Assembly (NCBI RefSeq): GCF_000208865.1
Contig: NC_018397.1
Coordinates: forward strand, 1,798,001 to 1,862,000
Origin: Neospora caninum Liverpool
Lineage: Eukaryota > Apicomplexa > Conoidasida > Eucoccidiorida > Sarcocystidae
DNA length: 64,000 nucleotides
Reading direction: 5' to 3'
Shown here piece after piece: positions 35,426-47,740 of this stretch (its first letter is position 1; every line of letters begins with the position of its first letter). The notes below the pieces were generated by a model. It worked only from the letters and a program-made list of their open reading frames with translations. It had not been told where the DNA came from and ran no database searches. Both the position numbers and the translations under genes were made by a program.

Positions 35426-38215
35426 TTTTATGTTTGTGCTTGAAAAAGCAGCTCTGCAGCCAGTCTTTCGTTCAGACCCGCTCAGGGTAACACTGCAAAG
35501 CAATGCCTAACCCCGAAGCTGGCAACGGAAAAAATTTGACAGACTACAGCTTGCGCGAAACGAAAATACTGGCGCACACCGCCAAGATAACCCCGACGAA
35601 CCCGTGCTTTCGATCGGCCTCAGGAAAGAAGGACCAAAGATAAAGCAGTCGCAGTGTGACAGATTTGACCTCTGTCCCGCCGTACATCGAAGTTCATTTC
35701 GGGAACCTAGTCCCCACAACGCAGCTCCGCATGCAATGCCAGCATGCAACAAACACAGGCAAAACTGAAGTTATCGTCGGAAGATTTCCAAGGGTGTACA
35801 GAGTTGGTAATGCGGAGCTGTTTTCGTTTGCTTTCCTATGCCGTTTGTATCGAGTGGCAGTAAGGCGAATTCCAAGTGAGGCATTACATTTCCGGAGTAT
35901 ACAGGAGTGATGCAAGTAGGCCGATATACGGCTGCTAGCCGCTGTCGGCCCCCGACGGACGCGAGGCCGCGCCGGCTGGAATGCGTTGTATCAAATGATT
36001 GAGCCATTAAATACGCTGCGACTCCAGCGTTGAAACGATGAAGCACAGTACTTCTTGAGCGGGTGCAACATGATGAGATTTGGTTCGCCTCAGGGTCCGC
36101 AAATAGTTGCGTCGGTTTTGCGTCGCCATGTGAAGAGATGATTACCAACCTTCCGCGGCTTCGCTGCACTGCAGCGCAACAGCTTAGTGTCCGCGCGCGA
36201 GGGCCTTTGAAACTTTAGTCGTTTGGCATTCACAGAGGACCAGTAGGCATCAGGTGCACCTCGTTCTGTGTTTAGTTAGACGGCACGAGAAACCATTGTC
36301 GAGTGCGGGCTCTTCACGTTACGTACTGAGACGTGGTCGGTGACTGCGTGCTCTGCACGAGTCGAACGCCGGTCTGTCTCTCTAATAGTCTCACGGAGGC
36401 CCCATTAACTGCATGATTAGCCAGTTGTCGCGCTTGACTCAACTTCCACAGACTCATGTACACTTCATCGTCTGTTTGACGTTTATGTGTGATGCCCGCA
36501 ACATACTATATTTTGACATCTGCCTACGTATTGGCGACCAGTCGGTGTGCCCGGATACTATCCTGAGTGAGTCGCTGCGTCGTGCACATGCCACAATCGC
36601 TTGACAGTACCTCCCGGATGCCTTCATTGTCTTGTTCGCTTGTACCTTGATCAGGCGGGTGGACTTGACGGCATTTACATATCATCTCATGCATCCGCAA
36701 CGCGCCCTTCCTTTACGAGCCTGTCTTTAACACATGGCCCGATATTCCCACAGCTACCCTGCGACTCAGTAGCAGGAGCTGCTATCAGGGTCACTTTTGC
36801 TACGAATGTAACCGAAAGCTCTCCGGCCTCTCCAGATAACGGTTATCGAACGTGCCATGAACTGCTGCGACTATGACAGCGGCTCTATTATAAAGTCAAA
36901 CAGCACGCTATTGCCTTCTGGATTATTTTGCCATCCGCGAGGCAATCAGATCACAAGCACATAACTGCTCTTTCCTGTCGCGTCCGTTCGAGCACATTGA
37001 CATAGAATTATCTGAGGATCTCCACAACAATGCAGTGTGACACTCGGCCCTCGGGCAGCCCTAAGGTGGGATTAAGTCCTATTTTGGCTGTCTAGCCTCA
37101 GATACACTACAGTCAGGCTGATGGCAAAACAGCAGGGCTCCCACAGACTACTGCACCATCGTTGACAGTCCCATCTCATGGAACCGGCTTGACTCGCATT
37201 TCGTGAGGGCCATGAACACGGTGCCCCTGCAAATGAGTCTACATATGCGACCCGTATTCAAGCAATGAATATGCCTAACAGAAAACGGAATACAGCCAGC
37301 TGGACGAGACTCTCACAACCCGTATTTCGAAGTAGTCAGAGTCTCTCGGTGGAGTTTCATTTTCCAAATAAAAATCTTTTACCGCATGGACACTAGGCAT
37401 TCTCGGGGATTCCCCCGTTGGTGCACGTGCAACCCATTGGGATGTTCAGATCGCGTTGTTGTCTCATGTTTTTCTTGTGTGCCACGCAATTCGATCGTCC
37501 AAAGTGGGTTGCTGCTCCAGTTCAGTAAGACTACATGACGCACGGCCAAGAGACAAAGAACATCTCGTTGTTGGATATGACATTCTGTACTCTGGGTAGA
37601 TATGACGCCACAAACGAGATTCTAGGTAAGCGTCGTTCTTCTAACGAAGAAACACTTTGCCACATGAGTCACAAACCTCACCAGTAACTTGGTCGTCTGA
37701 AATACACAGCACCACGGGGACAAGCGTTACGTGATATACACGCTCACCATCTGATGAACACCGGAGAACATCATCCGCAAGCATTTATGCTGATGCGATG
37801 AAACAAAGAGTGCGCATCGGAGACGTCGATGCAGTTACATACACCGTTCGTCACGCCGACGGCAGAATAAAAAAGCATACCACCACCAAGCGTCCCCACT
37901 TCCAACTGTGCAATGCTGTCGTCGGAGCCACGAAAAAATGCGTGCGTGTTCGTGCGCAGTCCCACCTTAGGTGCGAGAGCGAAAAAAAGTTGGCCGGTCA
38001 TGCTGAGGGCAAGCAACAACCCATATGAGAGACAGAAAAAAGTGCAAGTCCATTACGGAGCACCTTTCCACACTTCGTCGTCCACGGCTTTCACCAATGG
38101 AGGGCTTCCCAGTCGTCCCTCTACCACCCTGTTTCCAGCCAGGTTCTGCCACTTTGAAGCATTCTGGCAGTTTTGGTCGTCCCTCTCTGCATTCATTTCC
38201 ATGTCGCTATCGGCT
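35426..38215. other. Gene-poor stretch between SRS gene and fibrillarin
   Basis: About 2.8 kb between the SRS stop codon and the fibrillarin start, both genes on the minus strand. It must hold the fibrillarin promoter on the left and the SRS 3' UTR on the right. ORFs are below 95 codons and do not link by splicing. I see no repeat, tRNA or domain here. Confidence 0.45.
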
Positions 38216-38875
38216 TCATTTATTAACAGCACCCACCATCGCCAGTACCAAGCTCGTTAGGACTGTTGGCGAGGACCCCGTAACAGCCACAGTGGCGCTA
38301 GTCTTTGCCTGTCCGACACTGGTCATGGACCTGGCCTTGCTTCTAGCTGACACAACAACCCGACAAATATGATGTTTAGCAATGTCCAAACACCCCAGTT
38401 CGAAAGTTTTCGTTTCTTCTGGAAAAACAGTTAGAGGAATGGTGAAGGTCATCCCTTCTTGGGGTTTCCTGGGATCTCCTTCCCACCAAGTGCTGGAGAA
38501 ACCGTCGAAGAACTCGGTACCACGGTAATCCGGACCCTCGTTAAAACAAACTTGTAGGGACGAAAGAACCGAACAAAAGCTGTTCGTGAACAGTTGGGCA
38601 GCGGGGACAAGGACACCTCCATCGGTACAGGTTATTGAAAAGGAATTGCGTCCCTGAACGGGCTCGAGCACGACATGGAATGGACCATCGCCAGCCAATG
38701 TACAGGTTACAGCATTACCCACCACAGTACCGTTCCCTTCATTTCCACTCGGTTCGGAACTCAGCGCCACCACAGGGCTGCTACATGTCTCAAGGAAGAC
38801 GACCAGGAAGAGCAAGAAAGGACCCAAGCAAGGGCTTACGCAACCCCGCTTGTGTCCTCTGTGAAGACGCTCCAT
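38216..38875 (-). CDS. SRS (SAG1-related) surface antigen, single domain
   Basis: SRS proteins are GPI-anchored antigens on the surface of tissue-cyst coccidia that take part in attachment and host immune modulation. This one is a single exon of 219 codons from the ATG at 38875; an ATG 12 codons upstream is possible but puts extra residues before the signal. A hydrophobic signal segment (GPFLLFLVVFLETCSS) is followed by one domain with six cysteines, in the contexts VTCTL, SITCTD, NSFCS, QVCFN, LGCLD and HHICRV, the count expected for three disulfides. The domain motif PEETKTFELGC lies near the end. The C-terminus TVLTSLVLAMVGAVNK is a short hydrophobic GPI-type signal. Most family members have two domains, so this is a short form. 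Which family member it is cannot be said from the sequence alone. No second SRS gene is seen next to it. Confidence 0.9.
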   Translation of the reverse strand: MERLHRGHKRGCVSPCLGPFLLFLVVFLETCSSPVVALSSEPSGNEGNGTVVGNAVTCTLAGDGPFHVVLEPVQGRNSFSITCTDGGVLVPAAQLFTNSFCSVLSSLQVCFNEGPDYRGTEFFDGFSSTWWEGDPRKPQEGMTFTIPLTVFPEETKTFELGCLDIAKHHICRVVVSARSKARSMTSVGQAKTSATVAVTGSSPTVLTSLVLAMVGAVNK

Positions 38876-41800
38876 GAACGCCGTTCCAGTATGAACCACG
38901 GGCGCTTCCAATACCCCCGGATGAGAGCTTTACCGCTGTAAATGAAGAATCTACCTTGAACTTCGAAACGCTAAACCGGATCCCGCGGTATGCCCCACAA
39001 TCGTCCGAACATTGAGCTTGGGCCGAAAAAAGTCAGCTCAGACGGGAAAACAGCGAACGGAGACAGTGGTGATGCCGCATGGCCTTCCGGCCCGCGGAAG
39101 TATTTTTTGTGGAGTTTCTGGTTTGATATACAGAAAATGCGACTGGATGAATGCCAGGGGGTTCGGAAACCTGGGGACTGGCCTGGTGGAGACAGCCCTG
39201 TTCGAGTCCGCGCGGTTCGCATGCAGTTGAGCCGTGGTGGAGTGGACACACGTCTTGGTCTGAGAGTGACCGGGGAACAGGGTACGCTTGCTCCAGCATT
39301 TAGGCCAAGATTCTGGCCCACCGTTCTCAATGCAACCACGGACAAGGTGCGTGGCAAACGAACCCAGTCCGATGGAGACTGACATTGTACAAACAAAAAC
39401 GTCCAGTCGAAAGCGATCTTGTTGGTACTTTCAACAGCACCTCGTGGTTCTCCAGAGCGTACTCGCAGGCGTAATTCAGAGAGACTCACCTACGAATCTT
39501 CGGACTCGTTGGCGCCCGCGCTCGCCGCGTCACCCTTTTTGTTCGGCCTTCATCGCCCCGTGTATCCCGCCTACCGTGCCACTGCGTGGTACAGGCCCAG
39601 CGCACAAGCGGAAATCACAACCGGAAAGAGGGAACGAATGGCGGCAGTTATCGCGACAATTACAGGACCGGGGGAATTTGTGATCAGTTGCTTTGTTATT
39701 TCCCTGTTCGGACGCGCGTTGTGAAGGGGATTCTCACCTCATGTTGAGAATCGCATGAAGAAACCAAAGCATGAAACGAACTGCCTATTTACTGAGCACG
39801 CTTCAATAAAGATGTGTTACGCAGTATCACCAGCTGACCATCAAACCTGCAAAAACTGTCGTCATTTTCCGTCACGTCGAGCCTCACAGGGGTGTGCCAA
39901 TACGGCTCTGCCCTTGACCATACATCGTACCTGAAAAGTTAATGATGACGGATCGCTGAAGCGCGAGAGGGGACTGGATAAAGTACTGAGAACATCTGAT
40001 GCCTATTTCCATTTTCAACTCTTCACCTGATTACCGACTGGGCAGTGAACACACATTTCCACTAGAGCTGTCGGCTTCAGTAGAGTGAGTGAGCTGAGGA
40101 AAGTTTTATGTACATTATTTAGCGATCAGGAAAACTGCTTGACAACCGAAGAGAGGCCTCAGTGGGTCAGGGGACACATCGAGTCCAACAGATGACAGTG
40201 GAGTTGCATACGCGATGATAAATCCAGGAGCTTTCTAGCCCTGTGCCTGAATCATTTTCAGGGCTTGGAATTTTCCCACCAAGTACGGCGCGTCACCAAG
40301 TGCGTTGACTGTCTCTTCCAACGCTAAGAGTTGAAAACATCGATGTGTTTCAGGGCATAACTCCAGCGCCTAACCTTAGTTACACACGCTTGTCGGCTTC
40401 GTTGAAAGCTATGTGCTATGTCTATGAGTTAAAGTCTCCTGACGGCTAAGTTCTTCGTGATTCAGCCGATAGTTGGGACACACGCACACACATCCAGGGA
40501 GCCGACGTCGCCCCCTCGAGTGCTTTGATTTGTTTTGTTATTCATCTGTATAAACCAGCTACCAATGGTCGTAAGAACGCCGCTAGGGGATATCGCGACA
40601 GCTGATACGCCATTGCTAATTCATACTTACGCTGGTGGAATTTGCTGCCAGAATATCTTAAGTGCGAAGCCCAAGTCACTGGAATACGTTCGTGCCCTTA
40701 ATGAAAGGGGGTGCCTTTCGGTTGTCACGAACGTGCGTCTCTCCAAACGCATTCTGCGACAGCTTCATTACGGATGGGTGAGAGAAGATATCACATGGGC
40801 GACATTGCCTCATCCTACTAACTGAATGAAATTCTGGGGGGAGGGGTGCGATTTTTGCAATCACCCAATTGATGTCGCATAGAATCACTTACTAGCGATT
40901 CTGCTTCGACTCTCGTGTAACGGTTAGAGCTTGAGTGTGGCTCCATGCAAATGCTTGGGCTGGAAATGACACCTTCACCATTATCGCTGGGTTTTCCGTC
41001 GAGGGCCGCCATCCTTACCGAGGGAAAAGTCTCTTACCCAGTTTAGGTTAACCATTTGAGTGCATCGACAATCTACTGTCCAAAAATTTTCCGGACGGCG
41101 CTGACATGGTCATGGGGAGTCGCAGTTTAGGATGGAATGAGCGCTGAACCGACGTACCAACTCCAGAACGCGTTTTTTTCGAGTGCCCAGTCCTCTGCTC
41201 CTGAGGCGGATTTCTGCGCGGCAAACCTGTTTCTTCACGGCTTATGTACCACATCGTACCCCGCGAACACGTCAACCGTCCGACAACCCTGTGAGGACAG
41301 GACAGGAAGTCTCGACTTGTGGATGCTGCAGACGCCGCGTGGCAGTGTCTTGTACAAGGTGGCGACGAACGAGTTTGAAGAGGAAACGTTCTTCATTGCA
41401 TCCCTCAGTGCAGCCTCAGTACTTTTCTGGACTACGTCAGGGATACGGTGCATGGATATATGCAGGGAGTGGCAACCGTTCGAAGGCGAGCAACCCAGGC
41501 GAGCGAGTCATCTCCTTCCAACTGCTACAGCGCTGCTAAAAACGCCACGGGATGCGGAATCCAGGTCACAAGAAGTTTCGTCTTGCCCCTATACAGGTTG
41601 TTCATTTCATCAGCAAAGGATACACAAATGAGAAATCAGACTTTCTTACTGTACCATCCTAGCTAGTCGAACCTTTTACCTGCCACGCTGCTATGACTCG
41701 AACGTGGCCGCAAGCTGGAGCCTCCTTGCGCGGCTCAACGGACTCGTTAAGCATGCGCCTTCCCATATATGACGCATGCCCGATTCCGAGGCGAGACAGA

Positions 41801-42692
41801 TTCCCGGGACTCTAGTTTTGATCTGTAAAGTCACGAGACTAGCATATTTCCCCCCCAAATATCTTCCCCGTTGGATGGCGAGTAACGGATTGATCCGGCT
41901 CGCGGAGTAACAACGGTGCAAACACATGCGCATGCGTCAGGGCATTGACGAAACCTGCGAGTCTCGCTTGTGCCGATACTTAGCCTTTTTCCTGCAAGGC
42001 GCCAGTCATCTAGCCGATCCACGGCGTTCACCTCTCTCGTTTTTGCTGAATGAAATGTTCTTCAGGGACACGCTGAACTCTCCACCTGCTGAACCTTCCA
42101 GAAGTTGACCCGAGCTCGTCTACGGCTCGCAAATGTTTCATCGCTATTCTCCGGTTGTGGCTTCGTTTCGCTGTTCGTCCTTAGACATTCTAGCCGTTCT
42201 GAATTGCAGCTTCCAGATGCTTGACTACTGCGGCATTTGGAGGGCGCTCCAAAACCTGCAACCCGTGTTCGGTGGGAACTTAGCTCGTCGGTTCCACGGG
42301 AGGCATGCAAAGCTCCGCTAGGCCATCTGTCTACCAATTATACCGTGTCTGAATATACTTTCTCTGTTTTCTTTTGCCTGCTCGGCAGCATTTAGTAACA
42401 GTCTCGTCGAGCGCTGTATTGCAGGATAAATGCAGGAATGATTCGAGTGGCTTCTCGTGGTTCTTTTCGAGCCGGAATCTCCCGTCACGTGCCCTGTGAA
42501 AGGCTTCTGCGTCGTTCAATCCCCAGCTTCTTTCCGTTGCCGCTCACTTGAGAATTTGCGTCGACGGCAGTGGCCTGGGATCTCGAGGAGCGAATGGTTG
42601 CATGCGCTCTGGCGGATTCTGTCTTCAACTTGGCTTCATGGGGATACCAAGGCGTCGCCCCCGAGGCAACTTCGTAGTCTTTATTCAAAGAA
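38876..42692. other. Intergenic stretch between SRS gene and TFIIIA
   Basis: About 3.8 kb separating divergent genes. It contains the SRS promoter on the left and the TFIIIA promoter and 5' UTR on the right. Open frames such as 38971-39489 (-), 40535-40825 (+) and 41137-41631 (+) have no domain, no SRS cysteine pattern and no matching splice partners. I cannot support a gene here. Confidence 0.45.
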
Positions 42693-45600
42693 ATGGAAGA
42701 AACAGATAACTCGCCCAACTGTGTCATCTCTCAGGAGAGGTTCTCCCTGGCAACAGTGTACAGGTGTCAGGTCGCCGGATGCGGTGCTCGATTTCGGAAG
42801 GCAGCACATCTTCGGCGACACGCAGCTGTCCATACCGAAGAGGCAAGTAAAAAGTCCCGTTTCATCGAGAAGTATTGGGTGGATAATGCTCTTCTCCTTT
42901 TGTCATGAGGGGAAATCAAGTACACAGAATGCACAGTTCCACTCCGTCGCGCCTCGCTTGAAAGTACAGCCAGCCGCAGGATGTTACTTCGAAGACATAT
43001 GTCGCTTGCGTTTTGGACAGATAAAGACTCGGGCGGTGTGGTTTTAGGGCCTTTTGGATTGAAAAAGCGGGGTACGACTCCACGCGTTTGTCTTGGTGAG
43101 ACGTCGTTCAGCACTAACTTGACAGGTCCGCCACGGTTCGTTTGCCCTCTTGTGTGTGCGTGCAGCGACCGTTCATCTGCCAGTTCTGTCCTGCGTCTTT
43201 CAAAAGAGACGAACATCTTCGTCGGCACATAACGATACGCCATCGCGGAGACGGCCGGATGCTTCCAAACGGGATGCATTGCGCAACAGACCTGTCCAGC
43301 CCTCCGTCTAGTCCCTCTTGTCGAAACCCATTAACTGAAGTTTCGACTGAACAGACTCACAGCCCTCTCCCCTGTTCTCCAGGCGCCATTTGTAGGCGAG
43401 GAGACGGCAAACGCGAAAGCCCGCTACGGAGCCAAGGGAAAGCTGAGGCAGCAGAGGAGACAGGCACCGACGCGGGGCATTTGCCGCATGAGGCGTGCTG
43501 GGGTGACAACAAGCCGACACATGAGACAGAATCCGAAGCAACACGGAAAAGTCTCTACGAATCGGAGGAGCCACGTGAAAACCACGTGGACACTCGCGCG
43601 CTTCCGGCAGCGAATGGATCTTGCTTGACGGACGCCGCACGGGAGTCAGTTGCCCGGCCGTTCGCCTGTGACAAATGTGGCAAATCTTTCACTCTAAAAC
43701 AACACCTTCGACGCCACGAGAAAAGCCATGTGGGGCGTCATACGTGTGGTAAGCAGTCTCGTTATCTGATAGGACATGCCTGTTTTCTGGCAATTACACG
43801 GCGCTGGACGGGGGCGGCACGAAGGACGACACACACGTTGATTTTCCTCAATTTTGTGCGGAAACTGCACTCGTTGCTTCTTCAGTTTTTTGAATGTCTT
43901 TCGTGTATGGCGTTTACACGTCCTGGCTAGGTAGATGTGCTCTTCCGGGGTTCAGTAAGGAATCGCTCAACGCGTTCGACTCTGGAGCCTGCGGGTTCAG
44001 TCAGCAAGTCTTGCCAGTGGGCTTCGTGGGTTTTCATACTCTGGTTTGCTTTCCTCAGAGCAATGCGGCGCAGTTTTCGCAAAGAAACATCAAATGCGAT
44101 GGCACGTGCTGGAGCACGTAATGACAGAGAGTGCTCGGAGGAAAGGGGAGAAGGCAGAGGCAATGAAAGGCGTCGCGGAACAACGCGGCTCCGCCGATGC
44201 TGTCGAAAACGGGCAGAAGGAAGAGTCTCTCTCCCCAACGACGTCGGAAAAGCTGATTCATCCTAAAGCCGACGAACTACTTCAGACAGCGGGATTTCCC
44301 TGCCCTCATAAGGACTGTGACATGGTCTTCCTCACGCGTGGTCAGCTGTACAGACACCTGAGAAGAGTTCGAGAAAGTACGATTGCCCCGCAACAAGTGG
44401 AACGGACAATACAGTTCGAAAACGATGACCTGCGACTGCGTATCTTTTTGGTCCACTGAGAACTGTTTCCAGTATCGCGTGTGATTCGTTCCCTTATTTT
44501 TCGCGTTGTGGGCTCTGACGCAGTCCCTCTTTTTCCCAGCGTCAGTTTTCTGTGTAAATGCGAAGTGTCACAGCTGTCGTGCGATTCGAAACCTGGACAG
44601 GCATAGATCTGTACATAGCAGTTCGTCCGCTCGCGTGTAGTAGATAAATACTGACAACGAAGCAGTAGAGGTGACAGACCAAAGGTATAAGGTACAGTGT
44701 CTGCCTCCCATCCCGGTGTAATCACCACTGTGTCTCCTCGGTTCTGTCTGAAGGATCCTGTGACTACACTTGCGAGAAATGTTCGGAGACATTTGTTCGA
44801 TTCTCATCGCTCGTGGCGCACCGACGTGATGCCCACCCAACAAACGTTCACGTCTGCGAAACTTGCAACAAGGTGAGATATAAATTCGGTGCAATGCTGT
44901 TGCACACTGTTTTAAATATTCGGAGGCTTCTTTGTGGCATTTGCGTATCACATGGGCACTGTGAACGCCACAGCCTCGGATTCTCCCTGAATTTTTCGCT
45001 CCCGTTTCTGGTCTCTACTACCGCCGTCGAAGGCGCAGGGTGGCTGAAGGCGCGATCATGTGGAGCAGGGAAGAGAAAGAGCTCGTTCCGGTCTCTGTTT
45101 TTCCACATGCTCGTTCCGGTCTGTGTTTTTCCACATGCAGCACATGTGATTCCTCGTTGCCTCGTTGTACCTGTCGAAATGCATGCTGATTTTTCCGAGT
45201 GTCCGCTCTTCTTTTTGCACCGGATCGTCTCGGGCGTGAACTGTATGTAGGCCGCTTCCTTGCATCACCCGTTCACAGACACCCGATTCACAATCCTCTC
45301 TCTATTTAGCCGGCTTCCTGTCAGTAGTCTAGTTGCCGTTTTCTCGCGCGCCTCCGTCTGTGTGTCCTGCAGCGTTACTCAAGGCTCTCCCGTCTTCGAG
45401 AGCACATAAGGGTAGGACATCTCCAGAATACCCGCTGTTTCTTTCCACACGAACCCGTAACTCCAGGGGGGGACAGAGCCAAAAAAAAGCCAACAAATAC
45501 CTCTCTTCTGGAATAGGCCGTCTCTGCCAGTACTGTGACACACAACGATTATGTCACACGCCTTTCTATATATATATATATATCTGTATGGTGATTGATG

Positions 45601-47740
45601 CGTCCATCAAATAGCGTGGGGGATACATATTGATGGAGATAGGGATAGTAGCTGGACACATGCCAGTCTCCGTATAACTCTCTATTCTGTTGCTACAGAT
45701 CCACGTACGTGTGCCGTCATTGGCGTCTCACGTCTACCAACCCGGCTGTGTATCTGTTACTCGCTCTTCGTATATAAAGAGTAATGTGCATATATGTATG
45801 TATAGTCCAGCAGACCGCGGACACGTACGCGGCATGGTGGCGCTGATTCGAAAAATCTTCCCCTGGTTACTTTCCGCATCAACGTGCAGGTGGTGCCTTC
45901 GCTGCTCGCATGGGGAGTTCCCTAGATAGCGCTTAGGACGGTTCCCTAGATAGCGCTTAGGACGGAGTGACGATGCTCTTTCTTCGCTGGAACTGTTGCG
46001 TGGCTGCGTGAAGACATGGAAGGTGACGGCGCTCCACCCAGCTCCACTGACACCTGCGGCCGCCGCTTTTTTTCTTGAGCGGCTTCGCCGCTGGGCTCTG
46101 TCTTGTGTCTGCAGAGGCGGCACGGCGCCGAGGACCGCTGCCTCGAGGAGGAAGGAAATCCCTCTGATGGCGAAGTGAGGGACCGGGAAATCGAAGACGC
46201 TCAGGACTGTTCCCATCCGTGCCCGCACCCAAGCTGCGGCGCCTTCTTCTCGACCGTACGTGTACAGTTTCTCACGGGGAAGACGGTAGGGGAGCCTGCT
46301 CCTGGTTCATCCTGTGTGAAGAAAAGCGTCGCCAGAGGCGGAACGAGAGACTCGCTGCGGTCTCTCGTTCGCTCGCTTGTGAACGGAAGATTGAGCGTCC
46401 ATGTACCGTCACTGTTCGCCAAGGGGGGCTGGTGGACAGGAATCACACGCGCATGCGCTTTGGCGCTTACCGTGTTTGTAAAATCGCGGGATTCGAGCTG
46501 AAAAACGGATTCCACGGACGCCTCCCTCGAAAGACGCTTCCCCCCCCCCGCCCCTCCCCCCCCCCCAAAAAGGGGGTGCGCAGGAGCTGGTTGAGGCGCG
46601 CGTCTGAGGAAGGGGCGGGTGACACGCACGAATTGAGTCGGAAACAAGAGAGGGTTTGGGGTTTAGGGGTCAGAACAGAGAAACGGATTTGGAGGGAAAA
46701 CGCGGGGGAAGCGGGAGGAAGCTCGTGGTGGGCTCTGTGGTGTGTCGGCAGCAACAAGCAGACGTTCAACTGCTTCCATTGCCCCGTTTGCGCTTGGCAC
46801 ACAAACGAGTGCTTGAATCGACTTCACCCAGAGGACGTATACAAGGACAAAAGGGGTGTGCGGAGACGTGGGCACGTGCGGGAAAACGCGAGTTGCTGAG
46901 GTGCCTTTCTTCTGTCTGTGTAGGCGAGCAACATGCGAGCGCACTATCGCGTCAAGCATCTGCAGCTACGGGCTTTCAAGCGCGACGTCTGCGGAGCCTC
47001 TTTCGGTTTCAAGGCGGTCCTCAGACGTCACTTGTTCAAAGTGCATGGCCATCGTCCCCCCGCGGTCTCACGCTCCTTCGTCTTCGCCAGTGACGCGTCC
47101 TTCCTCTTCGTGTGCCGTTACCAACGAAGAGAGCGGCGCTGACGCGAGTGTGCCCGATCAGTGCTTCCGAGATGGACACACGGCCGCCCCTGCCATCTCT
47201 CCCTCATCGCCGCAGCTGTTGTCTCTTCCGCCTTGTTCCTCGTCGGCGTCTCTCCCGGATGGCAGTTTGGGAAGAACCAACTCCACATCCGCGAGCGGGA
47301 GACCTTCCGGGCATCGGCGTCGCTCGTCTAACGGGCCCCATGACTCCAGAAGTGAAGAAGCGAGTGCGCGTCCCGAAGAGGGCGTGTCTTCTTTTCGCGG
47401 GGACTCGCGACGAGGCGACCGCGCTTCGTGTCCTCACGGGCTGAAGGAGACTCGCCAGTGCGCAAGGAACCCCGAAAGGGAGACGGAGCAGATGCCCCCG
47501 CATACAGGCGCGCACGACGCAACGCCTGAGCTGCGCGGCGCAGAGACGCGCGGTGGAGAGAGAGCCGAAAACCGTTCAGGCGAGCTCGAGGAGGCGTCAA
47601 GAGAGGGAGACGTTCGCGGTGGGAAACGAAGAAAGATCGTTGGACCAAACGCACACGACAACGAAACGTATCTGGAGGGACAGGGCGCGGACTGGGTCGT
47701 AGACGCGCTTCAGCTGAATCTTCTCTCTTCACTGGGGTGA
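42693..47740 (+). CDS. TFIIIA: Nine-finger C2H2 protein, probable transcription factor IIIA
   Basis: TFIIIA binds the internal promoter of 5S rRNA genes for RNA polymerase III and also binds 5S RNA. Exons: 42693-42842, 43166-43748, 44059-44376, 44754-44872, 45373-45411, 46115-46255, and from 46924. Fingers in order: YRCQVAGCGARF; FICQFCPASF (linker HTEERPF); FACDKCGKSF; TCEQCGAVF; FPCPHKDCDMVF; YTCEKCSETF; VCETCNKRYSRL; HPCPHPSCGAFF; KRDVCGASFGF. Fingers 4, 7 and 8 are assembled across splice sites with correct spacing. The tight finger 6-7 join (HP..VHVCETC) is the TFIIIA arrangement. About 140 residues of low complexity separate fingers 2 and 3. Finger 5 lacks a normal second His, and finger 9 has Arg in place of its first Cys. 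After finger 9 the frame stops at 47142. Another frame to 47740 gives a plausible basic tail (GGKRRKIVGP ... LQLNLLSSLG), reached only by a further intron or a frame change. Confidence 0.82.
45081..45136. repeat. 28-bp tandem duplication in TFIIIA intron
   Basis: Two adjacent 28-base copies (45081-45108 and 45109-45136) beginning GCTCGTTCCGGTCT and ending TTTTTCCACAT, with one mismatch. They lie in the intron between exons 4 and 5. Confidence 0.9.
45566..45582. repeat. (TA)n microsatellite in TFIIIA intron
   Basis: A short run of about eight TA units in the intron between exons 5 and 6. A similar imperfect TA/TGTA tract lies at about 60700-60770 in a RON5 intron. Confidence 0.85.
45917..45964. 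repeat. 24-bp perfect tandem duplication in TFIIIA intron
   Basis: Two identical adjacent copies of 24 bases (GTTCCCTAGATAGCGCTTAG then GACG) at 45917-45940 and 45941-45964, in the intron before exon 6. Confidence 0.93.

Noticed and set aside
38971..39724. Possible SRS pseudogene next to the SRS gene
   Set aside because: None of the frames shows the SRS cysteine spacing, signal peptide or GPI tail.
41137..41631. 164-codon ORF upstream of TFIIIA
   Set aside because: No domain and no donor that joins the first finger exon in phase; remains unassigned.
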